DNA of 64,000 nucleotides from Chitinophagaceae bacterium (GTDB lineage Bacteria; Bacteroidota; Bacteroidia; Chitinophagales; Chitinophagaceae): NCBI GenBank assembly GCA_027484165.1, contig JAIXWH010000102.1, positions 1 to 64,000 of the forward strand, read 5' to 3'. Shown piece by piece: positions 17,538 to 25,577 of this stretch (position 1 is its first letter; each line of letters starts with the position of its first letter). The notes under the pieces were generated by a model. It saw only the letters and a program-made list of their open reading frames with translations, ran no database searches and was not told where the DNA came from. The position numbers and the translations under genes were made by a program.

Positions 17538-18206
17538 TTAGAAAAAAATATCAACATAATCTACAACTTCTCCCCCACAGTTCTCTCTCTCTTGCAATCT
17601 CCAGTATTTTCTTCCTGGCGAACATAAAAAAGTAAATTCACCCTTCTTTTTACACACTTCTCCATTATTATTAAAAGAAACTTTTGATTGAATTTCTCCA
17701 TAGAATTTCATTTCCCCTTTTTTAATGGTCTTTAAATATCCAAGAATAGTAACAAAATTTCCTCTCTCATCTCTTTGATCACCTTTGATGCTGTATTTTC
17801 CATGATTTATTTTTTTAATTACAACTGCTCCAAATTTGGACATACTGATCCAATGCAATGAAAACAAATGTTTTCCTTCTCTTGGTGTTAACGGTGCATA
17901 ATTTTTTAATCTACTGGTGTAAATTTTATTTACTGAATCAATATATCTTGAATAACTTTTGTTCTCACGCTCTACACTGTCCATTATTTCTTTCATTGAT
18001 GAATGCTCTTCATTAAAAAAAGCCACACTGTCTTCATGTGTAGGAATATGATCAAAAATTTTTTCAAAATAATAAGCATTCCCATTCATATCTAATGTAA
18101 CTACAGGATTTCTCAAGACATATTTTTGCGTTGACCCCGTATCATTCTGCGCGTTTGTATTTGCACAAAATGAAATTAAAACAATAAGCACTATAATTTT
18201 CTTCAT
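17538..18206 (-). CDS. Secreted hypothetical protein
   Basis: With the start at 18206 the protein has 222 residues and a classic signal peptide (KKIIVLIVLISFCANTNA). The in-frame ATG at 18257 lies upstream of the operator and -7 element at 18219-18253 and would precede the transcription start, so it is rejected. The first 65 mature residues (YVLRNPVVTL ... FDHIPTHEDSVAFF ... SMKEIMDSVE) match the whole mature part of the small protein at 35039-35347. The C-terminal 140 residues contain short strands and three Cys. It is the first gene of the operon that continues into the STAND NTPase. Confidence 0.6.
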   Translation of the reverse strand: MKKIIVLIVLISFCANTNAQNDTGSTQKYVLRNPVVTLDMNGNAYYFEKIFDHIPTHEDSVAFFNEEHSSMKEIMDSVERENKSYSRYIDSVNKIYTSRLKNYAPLTPREGKHLFSLHWISMSKFGAVVIKKINHGKYSIKGDQRDERGNFVTILGYLKTIKKGEMKFYGEIQSKVSFNNNGEVCKKKGEFTFLCSPGRKYWRLQERENCGGEVVDYVDIFF

Positions 18207-18218
18207 GATATTTTTTTG

Positions 18219-18253
18219 ACAAGATAGAATTGTGTGTTGTAATGTATTTACAA
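18219..18253 (-). promoter_or_regulatory. TTGTAA-N5-TTACAA operator and -7 element for 18206-13429
   Basis: There is a perfect 17-bp palindrome at 18237-18253. Ten bp downstream on the minus strand lies TATCTTGT (18219-18226), a partial TAnnTTTG match. The site is inside the longer reading frame that starts at 18257, which supports the start at 18206. Confidence 0.75.
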
Positions 18254-18268
18254 ACAAATCAATATTTT

Positions 18269-19276
18269 CTAATCAATTTTATACATTTCCACCAACGCCT
18301 CCACCCTCTTCTTCACCCTTTCCTTTAGTTCTTGAGGTGCTAGTACTTTCACTTTTTCTGCATAGCTTAAAATTGTCATTTCTAGTTCAGGTGTTAAGTA
18401 GCATTCAATTTCTAAATGCAGTCCGTCTTTATCATTGATGATTCGCTGTGTGGAATGAAGTGGTTTGGTGAGCATATAACCCGATAGGCTTTCATCAAAC
18501 AACAACTCTACTTTATAGGGTTCAGAGTTGCTGTAAACGGTAGCACCAAAGCCGTATTTGAAGAAATCTTTTTCATTAAAATCTGCTGAATGATATCCGG
18601 CATTTAATAATTCCATTTTTACAACTCTATCCAATGCTAAAGTAGTTATACCCTCTGCTTTTTCGGAATAGCCTGTTACATACCAACGATTACGATATTC
18701 TCTGATGACGTAAGCACTCATTAAATGGGTTTTCACCTCGTCGCTATTGAATTTTTTATATTCTACAAACAAAGGCTGTTTGTTTAAAATACTTTCATAA
18801 ACCATTTCGATCCACTTAATACCCGTATCAATCAAAGGCTCTTCCATTTCAAGAATATGCCGGTGTTCGTATCCAGGAATTTTGGAAATTCTAAATCCGC
18901 TGATTAATTTTTCTATAACTGATTCAAATTGCTGAAAATAGCCACTATACTTAATTTGCTTTAAAATAGAAGTCGACAAATCCAATACTCTAATCTCATC
19001 CTGTGTTAGCGGAAAACTGTTTATAGAAAAATCTTCTTCACTATAATAATACCCTCCATTGGTGGGGTGACATTCTATGGGCGCATTATAGATATCTTTC
19101 ATTGCCCTGATATCTTTATTAATAGTAGAGTCAGAAATTGAATCTATATTCATGGCCTCCATGATTACTTCTTTCAAAATCTCAAGGGTTGGATATTTAC
19201 GCATGTTATTTCTTAAACAAGCATCAATAATTCTGTATCTGAAAGCAGCGTTTTTATTTATGGGCATATTGGGCAA
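18269..19276 (-). CDS. WYL-domain transcriptional regulator (YafY-like), copy 1
   Basis: The protein has 335 residues. An N-terminal winged-helix region (about 1-60, ISDSTINKDIRAMKD) is followed by a WYL domain (about 140-235) whose hallmark reads RNRWYVTGYSEKAEG and ALDRVVKMELL. The C-terminal WCX-type extension ends KKRVEALVEMYKI. WYL regulators in defence islands bind inverted repeats and respond to nucleic-acid ligands. This protein and the one at 30079 are paralogues and are the obvious candidates to read the TTGTAA-N5-TTACAA sites (inference). It is transcribed away from the gene at 19465; a strong site lies 108 bp upstream but faces the other gene. Confidence 0.88.
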   Translation of the reverse strand: MPNMPINKNAAFRYRIIDACLRNNMRKYPTLEILKEVIMEAMNIDSISDSTINKDIRAMKDIYNAPIECHPTNGGYYYSEEDFSINSFPLTQDEIRVLDLSTSILKQIKYSGYFQQFESVIEKLISGFRISKIPGYEHRHILEMEEPLIDTGIKWIEMVYESILNKQPLFVEYKKFNSDEVKTHLMSAYVIREYRNRWYVTGYSEKAEGITTLALDRVVKMELLNAGYHSADFNEKDFFKYGFGATVYSNSEPYKVELLFDESLSGYMLTKPLHSTQRIINDKDGLHLEIECYLTPELEMTILSYAEKVKVLAPQELKERVKKRVEALVEMYKID

Positions 19277-19384
19277 AATTTATATCAGATAAGCAATATA
19301 TGAAAATAATTTCTACTAAAAGAGACTGTAGCTAAATCATTAGATTTTGTTAATAAAAGATCTAAAAAAATAAATTAATTCAGA

Positions 19385-19419
19385 TTGTAAAAAGGTTACA
19401 ATGGAAGTTTTTAGATTTA
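19385..19419 (+). promoter_or_regulatory. TTGTAA-N5-TTACAA operator and -7 element for 19465
   Basis: There is a perfect palindrome at 19385-19401 (spacer AAAGG). TAGATTTA (19412-19419) follows at exactly 10 bp, one mismatch from TAnnTTTG. The 19-bp core including flanking A and T is the exact reverse complement of the site at 21345. Confidence 0.8.
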
Positions 19420-19464
19420 TATCAGCATTATCAAACTAATTAATTAACCTTTAAAACTAATTTT

Positions 19465-19680
19465 ATGAATCTTATCAGATACAGAAGAAATTTAGCAATC
19501 GTTGCTGGAATGTTTGTTATCAATATTGCGACTCATGCTTTTATGTTGACAAAGGGATTTGATGTAATTGTGGGCTGTTCCTATTTTTCCTTAAACTCTA
19601 TTTGGATTTCAATTATGTACATGGCCACACAAGAGAGTGTTAATGCTGTTGATAAAATCATTGAAGATGAAATGTTTTAA
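19465..19680 (+). CDS. Small two-helix membrane protein
   Basis: The protein has 71 residues with two hydrophobic segments (about 10-29 and 35-55) and an acidic C-terminal tail (DKIIEDEMF). The topology resembles YrhK-like small membrane proteins, but I would not assign the family. It is the only gene on its transcript. Its start lies 45 bp after the -7 element. It converges with the ADP-ribosylglycohydrolase gene, with 2 bp between the stops. Confidence 0.6.
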   Translation: MNLIRYRRNLAIVAGMFVINIATHAFMLTKGFDVIVGCSYFSLNSIWISIMYMATQESVNAVDKIIEDEMF

Positions 19681-19682
19681 AA

Positions 19683-20618
19683 TCAATCGAGATATTGCTC
19701 ACTTAAATTAGTTTTATCGATTAAATTATTAATCAAATCCGGATTTGCAATTTGATTAATCCATTTTTCAGGAATGGAATCATATCCATAATACAAACCT
19801 GCCAATCCTCCTGTTAGTGCTGCAATAGTGTCGGTATCACCTCCTAAATTGATGGCTTTCAAAACAGCTTCTTTATAACTCGATGTATTCATAAAACACC
19901 AAACGGATGCTTCTAAAGTACTGATGACATAACCTGTGGATTGTATTTCATTTTCCGGCAATGTTGAAAAATTAAGATCAAATAATTTTTGAAATATTTT
20001 TCGAGTTTCCATGTGATCATCTTCTGCATCTGTAAGTCTCCAACCTTTTCGAATATAAGCGGCAGCAATTGAACATAATTCTTGTTTTTCTTTTCCATCC
20101 AATATTGCACGTATCATCTTTACATAATACATACAAGAAAGTGAGCAAAGGTGATGTCGATGAGTTATCCTGTTATCCATCACCATTTTAAAAACCGATT
20201 GATGAAAATCCTCCACAAAAGCATAAGGCAAACAACGCATCAAACTTCCATTACCCGCCGACATTTCATCACTCAATCCTGATTTAGAAGGTTTAACTCC
20301 TCTCATTAGGTTATTTAAAGCTGTACTGGTAGTTATACCAATATCAAATAACTCTCCATGCGGAGTCATATAATCGTCTTTATACCATTTCAGAAAAAGT
20401 TGAGCTAAATCTTTTGTTGTTCCTTTGTTGATGATATTTTCCAATACACATAGCATCATAGAGGTGTCATCACTCCAGGTTCCGGGTGGTTGATTATAGG
20501 TTCCATATCCTACCATATCAATAGCTGGATTTTCTTTCATCATGTTGCGAGTGGAAAATTCATAGGGTAAGCCTAAAGCGTCACCCACAACAAAACCCCA
20601 AACGGAATCTTTTATTTT
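19683..20618 (-). CDS. ADP-ribosylglycohydrolase (DraG/ARH family)
   Basis: With the start at 20618 the protein has 311 residues. It carries the metal-binding motifs of the family: GDALGLPYE near the N-terminus, TWSDDTSMML near 50, and NLGGDTDTIAALTGGLAG near 255. The enzyme removes ADP-ribose from modified protein or nucleic-acid targets. The start ATG overlaps the stop of the upstream gene (ATGA), so the two are translated together; a longer start at 20648 is less likely. Pairing with an unknown gene under one operator suggests that the partner makes or senses ADP-ribosylation, which is untested. Confidence 0.88.
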   Translation of the reverse strand, partial: KIKDSVWGFVVGDALGLPYEFSTRNMMKENPAIDMVGYGTYNQPPGTWSDDTSMMLCVLENIINKGTTKDLAQLFLKWYKDDYMTPHGELFDIGITTSTALNNLMRGVKPSKSGLSDEMSAGNGSLMRCLPYAFVEDFHQSVFKMVMDNRITHRHHLCSLSCMYYVKMIRAILDGKEKQELCSIAAAYIRKGWRLTDAEDDHMETRKIFQKLFDLNFSTLPENEIQSTGYVISTLEASVWCFMNTSSYKEAVLKAINLGGDTDTIAALTGGLAGLYYGYDSIPEKWINQIANPDLINNLIDKTNLSEQYLD

Positions 20619-21298
20619 CATAGACAATGAATTAAAATGTAATTCCATATTTTTTGAGCACCCACATAATTTGGGTTTAACAAAAATTGATTTTCTGAAA
20701 TACTTCTTTCTTTGATGAACTTTGTGAGCGATACATCAGATTCAATTTGAATTTTTCTCATTTTTTCAATTTTACACGGTCTTTTGGCATTCCAGCCTCT
20801 AATCATGAAATAGGCATCTTTAAACGAGTAATAAGAATTTCTGCAAATCAATGCCTGTGTTTGATGAGAATAAATCAAATAGCCATAAGTTTCCTGAAAC
20901 AAATCTTGCATTCCAAAAACAGGTTCAAATTTTTTCCCCTCTGCTATCAAGTTAGTAGGATTAGTATCTGTAATAATTTGATATAACGTACTCAGAAATA
21001 ACAAAGAAGCATAATTGATTTCCGGCAATTCCAATACAGCATCTTTAAAGGAATAATGCTGATTGGCTCTTTGCTCTAGAAACTCAACCCCCTGTGTGTG
21101 AAGAATAACAATAGGCTCTGGCAAATCTATAAAAATGAAATAATTATAGGGGAACTGACGCTCTCTGTAATTTAATTCTTCATAAGTCTTTTGGAATAAT
21201 TTTTCCAACATGAAGCGGTCCTCTGGCCTGTTCCAGGAATAACATTTTTGAACGATTGGAACTTGTTTAAGTTTTTCGAGATTTATTTTTTTGTTCAT
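20618..21298 (-). CDS. Hypothetical protein coupled to ADP-ribosylglycohydrolase
   Basis: The protein has 226 residues, is soluble and I do not recognise its family. Visible features are a CYSWNRPEDRFMLEKLF block near residue 19, a strand-rich region (FPYNYFIFIDLPEPIVIL), an aromatic-rich central part (QHYSFKDAVL, SYYSFKDAYFM), and a C-terminal helix. The ATGA overlap with the glycohydrolase gene and the shared operator 29 bp upstream of its start argue for a functional pair, for example transferase or toxin plus reversing enzyme. No canonical ART motif is evident. Confidence 0.55.
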   Translation of the reverse strand: MNKKINLEKLKQVPIVQKCYSWNRPEDRFMLEKLFQKTYEELNYRERQFPYNYFIFIDLPEPIVILHTQGVEFLEQRANQHYSFKDAVLELPEINYASLLFLSTLYQIITDTNPTNLIAEGKKFEPVFGMQDLFQETYGYLIYSHQTQALICRNSYYSFKDAYFMIRGWNAKRPCKIEKMRKIQIESDVSLTKFIKERSISENQFLLNPNYVGAQKIWNYILIHCL

Positions 21299-21326
21299 AA
21301 GTGTATTACTATTTGATAAGATTGTT

Positions 21327-21361
21327 CGAAATTAAATTGGGGCATTGTAACCTTTTTACAA
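21327..21361 (-). promoter_or_regulatory. TTGTAA-N5-TTACAA operator and -7 element for 21298-19683
   Basis: There is a perfect palindrome at 21345-21361. TAATTTCG on the minus strand (21327-21334) lies 10 bp downstream, one mismatch from TAnnTTTG. The core is identical to the site at 19385 in opposite orientation. Confidence 0.8.
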
Positions 21362-21386
21362 TGAAATTTTTGCAGTCAATTTATTT

Positions 21387-21419
21387 AATAAAGACCCCTG
21401 AATATCAGGAGTCTTTATT
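21387..21419 (-). terminator. Terminator-like hairpin at the end of 21405-21692
   Basis: A 9-bp stem AATAAAGAC/GTCTTTATT continues as CCTG/CAGG after one mismatch and closes a five-base loop (AATAT). The stop codon TGA of the gene lies in the left part of the stem on the minus strand. It insulates this gene from the operator at 21345. Confidence 0.7.
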
Positions 21420-21692
21420 AACCAACAACATGTATACTAAACTCTCTTCGAATCTTACATTTCTACTATCCAGTATTTGAGTTTTTAAAATTTGTTCACA
21501 TTCAAATTTCAATGATGAGTCATCCGGTAAATACCTGAATCTTTCCTGTTTAATATTCATATAGGTCACTTGGTCAAACCAATACCTCATTACAAAAGAT
21601 TTTCTTTTTTTACTTGAGTCTTTAATTGATGCATCATTAACATCATAATTCATGATTAATTCTAACTTTTTGTTGATTGATTCTTTAGCCAT
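21405..21692 (-). CDS. Small hypothetical protein
   Basis: The protein has 95 residues, is charged and soluble, and no family is recognised. It begins MAKESINKKLELIMNY and has a basic segment DSSKKRKSFVMRYWFDQ. The gene is single, with its own promoter (21913-21947) and terminator. The promoter implies an unusually long leader of about 210 nt, in which only a very short open frame is visible. The isolated, tightly framed unit suggests a regulatory or antitoxin-like role, but nothing in the sequence proves it. Confidence 0.5.
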   Translation of the reverse strand: MAKESINKKLELIMNYDVNDASIKDSSKKRKSFVMRYWFDQVTYMNIKQERFRYLPDDSSLKFECEQILKTQILDSRNVRFEESLVYMLLVNKDS

Positions 21693-21912
21693 AGTTTTAG
21701 TTTTTATTGTTAATAGATATTTTTTAATTAAGTCATAACGTGTAATATTTTAAAACACATGACTTATCCATAGATCAAAGAACTAATCAGATAAAGTTTC
21801 TATCCGTACATTAAGGACATAAACTACCTGTTACAACCTTTCAGTTGTTTTAAAAAAATCTAAATAAAACGGGGAAAACTAATATTGGTGTGATTGTTTC
21901 AAAATCATGAGA

Positions 21913-21947
21913 CAAAACTATGGCGTGAAATTGTAATCTATGTACAA
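21913..21947 (-). promoter_or_regulatory. TTGTAA-type operator and perfect -7 element for 21692-21405
   Basis: On the minus strand TTGTAC-N5-TTACAA (21931-21947, one mismatch) is followed after 10 bp by TAGTTTTG (21913-21920), a perfect TAnnTTTG. It is back to back with the operator at 21976, with 28 bp between the palindromes. Confidence 0.75.
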
Positions 21948-21975
21948 TCATAAATTTCTTCTGTCATTTTCCAAA

Positions 21976-22010
21976 TTGTAAAAAGATTACAATGTGAGAA
22001 TCTATGTTTG
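21976..22010 (+). promoter_or_regulatory. TTGTAA-N5-TTACAA operator and perfect -7 element for 22049-23966
   Basis: There is a perfect palindrome at 21976-21992 (spacer AAAGA). TATGTTTG (22003-22010) follows at 10 bp and matches TAnnTTTG exactly. No TTTG -33 box is present, so an activator binding at the palindrome is plausible. It forms a divergent pair with the previous site; together they fill the 311-bp gap. Confidence 0.85.
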
Positions 22011-22048
22011 TCCTCCACAATTATTATCCACTTTTAAATCTATTCATT

Positions 22049-23716
22049 ATGTTCAACTTCAATCAAACCACCAACCCCATCCTCGATGCTATTGAAAAGA
22101 TTTATGACACCACTAAAGATTCAGTTCTGGCGGAAGCTACCCTTGCTGATTGTAATGGGCATATTAATACTGTTTGTACCTTTTTAGAGTGCGATGAAGA
22201 ACAAGCTGTCTTGTTATCTATAATGATACAGTCGCAATTGGAAAATAATAATGTGAGTACAAAAGAAATTCTGAGTCATGCTGATTTGAGAACTTCCTCT
22301 GCCTTGTATATTAATCAGATATTGACTCCTTTGGCTGAAAGAGAATGGATAACTCCTAAAAAAGATGTGAAAAATTATCCGCTTACTGAATATATTATTA
22401 ATAGCAAGCTTATTCGTTCGGTTCTATCTGGCAAAATGGAAATGAACAATGAGGTGAAAATTGAAAATTCGTTTCAATTGATTACACATTTCCAAACCAA
22501 ATTAGCTGAGCGTTGTAATAAACGGATTTCCTTTAACCATTTTATCGAATGGACGATGGAGCTAATCAATTCCTACTCATCTATTGAGTTGGCTGAATTT
22601 ATTTTGAAGATGAATATGAGCCCGGAAGATGCAACTTATTTTATGTACAACTGTTCTCGATTCTATATCGGACATGAGAGTTCGAGTTTTGATGATCTCA
22701 TCAGAGATATTGCTCCACCGAGAGAAGATCAGTATAAATTAAGAAACTCATTTAAAAGTGGAAGTCATTTTTTAATCACTTCTGGATTATTAAGAGAAAC
22801 CGTGAGTAATGATTTCTTCAGCAACTCAACCTATTTGCTTACCGAAAAAGCCATTCATGCCTTTGATAAAGAAGCAAAGGTTAAAAACAAAGCTACCGAT
22901 GGAATGCTTCAACATTTGGAGCCTCAAAGTATTACTGAGAAGAAATTAATTTTCGATACCAACGAGCAGAAGATGGTGAATAAGCTGCATAACATGTTGG
23001 ATGCAGATCATTTTTCACAGCTTACTGAACGTTTGGAAAGTCAGGGTATGAAAAAAGGAATCAGTGTGCTATTATATGGACACCCTGGTACCGGAAAGAC
23101 TGAAACCGTTTTACAATTAGGTAAAAACAGTAACCGTTTTATTATGATGGCAGATGCCAGTAAAATAAGAAGCAAATGGGTGGGAGAAACTGAAAAGAAT
23201 ATGAAAGCCCTGTTTGATGAGTATCGAACTGCCATGAAAGAATTTGAGGACACTCCTATTTTATTGTTTAATGAAGCTGATGCTATTTTAGGAAGACGTC
23301 ATACGGTAACCGACCGTGGCGACCAGATGGAAAATGCAATGCAGAATATTTTATTGCAAGAGCTAGAAAATTTCGAAGGAATATTTATTGCCACCACCAA
23401 TCTGGTTGATAATTTGGATAAAGCCTTCGACCGAAGATTTTTGTATAAAATCAAATTTGATAAACCCGGAACGCAAACCTTATTACAAATTTGGAAATCA
23501 AAATTTCCAGAGATTAAGACTGGTGTATTAAAAAACATCTGTTCTAAGATTTCATTGAGTGGTGGACAGATTGAGAATATCCGTAAAAAAATCGCAGTGG
23601 ATTCACTTTTGGATGATAAACTAAAAATCAATGAGGCCTATTTATTGCAATTGGCTCAGCAAGAGTTGATGTTGGAAAAGAAAACAGAGAGAAATACTAT
23701 TGGGTTTATTAGATAA
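22049..23716 (+). CDS. AAA+ ATPase (CDC48/FtsH-like module) with novel N-terminal region
   Basis: The protein has 555 residues from the start at 22049. The ATG at 22004 lies inside the -7 element and is rejected. The N-terminal 310 residues are helical and unrecognised. The AAA+ module begins near 335: Walker A GHPGTGKTE near 345, Walker B ILLFNEADAI near 405 (Asn in place of the usual Asp-Glu pair's first Asp; Glu kept), sensor ATTNL and the arginine-finger region FDRRFLYKI. This is an unfoldase-like classic AAA ATPase. It is followed by a small membrane protein, and the pair shares the operator at 21976. Confidence 0.85.
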   Translation: MFNFNQTTNPILDAIEKIYDTTKDSVLAEATLADCNGHINTVCTFLECDEEQAVLLSIMIQSQLENNNVSTKEILSHADLRTSSALYINQILTPLAEREWITPKKDVKNYPLTEYIINSKLIRSVLSGKMEMNNEVKIENSFQLITHFQTKLAERCNKRISFNHFIEWTMELINSYSSIELAEFILKMNMSPEDATYFMYNCSRFYIGHESSSFDDLIRDIAPPREDQYKLRNSFKSGSHFLITSGLLRETVSNDFFSNSTYLLTEKAIHAFDKEAKVKNKATDGMLQHLEPQSITEKKLIFDTNEQKMVNKLHNMLDADHFSQLTERLESQGMKKGISVLLYGHPGTGKTETVLQLGKNSNRFIMMADASKIRSKWVGETEKNMKALFDEYRTAMKEFEDTPILLFNEADAILGRRHTVTDRGDQMENAMQNILLQELENFEGIFIATTNLVDNLDKAFDRRFLYKIKFDKPGTQTLLQIWKSKFPEIKTGVLKNICSKISLSGGQIENIRKKIAVDSLLDDKLKINEAYLLQLAQQELMLEKKTERNTIGFIR

Positions 23717-23732
23717 TCTAAAAAACATAAAC

Positions 23733-23966
23733 ATGAATTTACTATTCACTGATCCGTTTTTCTTCGGAAATTATGATGCCGAAGGCATAATAATTGTTAC
23801 CGTTTATGCCCTGATTTCTATCGCCATAGTTTTAAGCTATTTTTTAAGGACAATTTTCCCGTTTAACTACATTTGGTGGTTCACAAAATGGCTGCTGATA
23901 ACGCTGTTAATTATGTTGAGCATAAATTATATTAAAAAAGAGGTAAAAGAATGGTGGGAGAAATAA
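23733..23966 (+). CDS. Small membrane protein sharing its tail with the FtsK-gamma protein
   Basis: The protein has 77 residues from the start at 23733. An upstream in-frame ATG at 23700 overlaps the ATPase gene. Two hydrophobic segments (about 17-37 and 43-62) precede the tail SINYIKKEVKEWWEK. The C-terminal 45 residues resemble the end of the protein at 1627-2325 (INLGLNYLKKEFKEWWKKN), including the IWWF motif before the last helix. The shared module suggests docking to the same partner or the same membrane site. It is translated just after the AAA+ ATPase. Confidence 0.6.
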   Translation: MNLLFTDPFFFGNYDAEGIIIVTVYALISIAIVLSYFLRTIFPFNYIWWFTKWLLITLLIMLSINYIKKEVKEWWEK

Positions 23967-23975
23967 ATCCCACCA

Positions 23976-24010
23976 TTGTAAATACATTACAACTGCACTT
24001 TCTAGTTTTG
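23976..24010 (+). promoter_or_regulatory. TTGTAA-N5-TTACAA operator and perfect -7 element for 24084-25436
   Basis: There is a perfect palindrome at 23976-23992 (spacer ATACA). TAGTTTTG (24003-24010) at 10 bp is a perfect TAnnTTTG. It starts 9 bp after the previous gene's stop and gives a leader of about 70 nt. Confidence 0.85.
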
Positions 24011-24083
24011 TTTTATCAATTAAACGTATGGAAATTTAAGTGGCCTCAAATATCGATTTCATTAAAATTCAAATCTAAAGATT

Positions 24084-24677
24084 ATGAAATCGATTCCTTA
24101 TTGTCACATAGCACGAAAAAGAAGACATACTATTACTACTCCTAAATCGGAATGGAAAAAGTATCGTCCAGACCAATATTTATATCATTTGAGTTATGGA
24201 GGTACAATGAAAGTAGATGAAGAGAAATTATTGTTGAAGAGATTAAGTATTGCTACAGAAGGCATTTGTGGAATTGAGAAAAATTTAGGAGGTGTATGGG
24301 CTAATAATCAAATCAAAAGGATTAAAGATTTGTGGCCAATATGTTTTGATAGTTGGGATTGTCATACTGATCAGGAGTATTTGGAAATGCTCTATCAATT
24401 TGATGTTTGGCAAATTGATACTTCATTAGTAAATAACAGATGGTATTTAGACCCCAATATAATTGATGATGTTGATCTTGTAGGAAGTGGTGATGCCAGC
24501 GATTATTTGTATTGCGAAAATACAGTGCACCCTCGTGCTTTAAAATTATTCACTTTTTCAATTAATGATTACAAATTCTTGTATGAGGATAAGCGAAATA
24601 TTGAGTTTGTATTAGAACCGGTTGAAAAAATAAATGAATTTATTTCTTATAAGTGGAAGAAAAATAAATGGGGTTAG
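24084..24677 (+). CDS. Hypothetical protein upstream of the FtsK-like pseudo-motor
   Basis: The protein has 197 residues, is soluble, Trp- and Tyr-rich, and of unknown family. The N-terminal 30 residues are basic (HIARKRRHTITTPKSEWKKYR). An acidic stretch near 125-145 reads NIIDDVDLVGSGDASDYLY. It is the first gene of an operon with the P-loop-less FtsK homologue, 36 bp upstream of it. A role as an adaptor for that protein is only suggested by position. Confidence 0.5.
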   Translation: MKSIPYCHIARKRRHTITTPKSEWKKYRPDQYLYHLSYGGTMKVDEEKLLLKRLSIATEGICGIEKNLGGVWANNQIKRIKDLWPICFDSWDCHTDQEYLEMLYQFDVWQIDTSLVNNRWYLDPNIIDDVDLVGSGDASDYLYCENTVHPRALKLFTFSINDYKFLYEDKRNIEFVLEPVEKINEFISYKWKKNKWG

Positions 24678-24713
24678 ATAATTTTAATATGAATCTTTAA
24701 CTTACAGCATCTG

Positions 24714-25436
24714 ATGCTAATCCCTTTTATTATAGGTAAAAATAGTAATGGTGAAAATCAACTCATTGATTTAGCCAATACTCCGCTATTGATGATTTCG
24801 TATTGTGAGGAAGAGCAATTAGCAAATATCTTTTCACAATTACAATCACTCTCCTATCCGTTCAAACAAAATGATTATTACATTTCTTCACTCAGAAAAT
24901 GCAGAATCTGGAAAATAGATATTCAAAATGCTTTTACATTATTTAAAGATGAACCAGATATAGGAAATGTAAAAAACAGGGTCAAGATGATGAAGTTGGT
25001 AAACGATGAAATATCCAAAAGAGAAAGGATTCTTAAACTTAAAAAACTACCTGACTTTAAAAGGTACTATTCATTAAATACCTGGCAAAACGATAAATTA
25101 GCTTATCAGTTTTTTGTTATAGATGATATATGGGACCTAATCATTTCCAAACCTAAATCTCTTGGACTAAGCTTAATGAGAATTATTTTATACGGACCTC
25201 AGGTTGGCATTCATACCCTGTTTACCAGCAGTTTATCTTACAGAAACTTGCTGGAACAATTAATCAGCATCAACCCCAGTATCACCAAAGAATTACAGCA
25301 AAAATATGGATTGCCTGAACCACAGAAAATAAACACTTTAGGAAGTGAGCTTATTTTAACAGCAGAAAATTTAATTTTCTATAAGAAAACTGGATCCATG
25401 GCGATGGAGAAGTTGTTTCTATCTCATACTAAATAA
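24714..25436 (+). CDS. FtsK/SpoIIIE motor homologue lacking the Walker A motif
   Basis: The protein has 240 residues and follows the FtsK beta-motor from its first strand. IPFIIGKNSNGENQLIDLAN corresponds to the FtsK block LPxxLGKDxxGxPVVxDLA. Where FtsK has the P-loop GTTGSGKS, this protein has ISYCEEEQ. RVKMMKLVNDEISKRERILK matches the RWxVxEMERRYxL helix, FFVIDDIWDLI replaces the Walker B VVxIDELADLM, and GIHTLFTSSLSYRNLL replaces GIHLxxATQRPSxDVI. ATP hydrolysis is therefore unlikely; the fold is probably reused as a structural or DNA-binding subunit. The island also carries a detached FtsK gamma domain at 1627-2325. Confidence 0.75.
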   Translation: MLIPFIIGKNSNGENQLIDLANTPLLMISYCEEEQLANIFSQLQSLSYPFKQNDYYISSLRKCRIWKIDIQNAFTLFKDEPDIGNVKNRVKMMKLVNDEISKRERILKLKKLPDFKRYYSLNTWQNDKLAYQFFVIDDIWDLIISKPKSLGLSLMRIILYGPQVGIHTLFTSSLSYRNLLEQLISINPSITKELQQKYGLPEPQKINTLGSELILTAENLIFYKKTGSMAMEKLFLSHTK

Positions 25437-25444
25437 TCAACAGA

Positions 25445-25552
25445 TTAATTCAGTCCAATTGTAATATCATAAAGTGACGATGCTATAAAGAACATCGTTA
25501 TTGTTAAAAAAATTACTAGTATAAAAAATATCAGCTTTGCTCCAAATGACAT
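25445..25552 (-). CDS. Very small single-span membrane protein
   Basis: With the start at 25552 the protein has 35 residues, one hydrophobic helix (LIFFILVIFLTITMFFIASSL) and a short polar tail. A longer frame from 25636 would overlap the upstream gene's coding end and is less likely. It lies 25 bp downstream of 25578-26003 and shares its promoter. Proteins this small are easily over-called, so confidence is limited. Confidence 0.4.
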   Translation of the reverse strand: MSFGAKLIFFILVIFLTITMFFIASSLYDITIGLN

Positions 25553-25577
25553 GAAGTTTAATTTAAAAAGTGTACAA

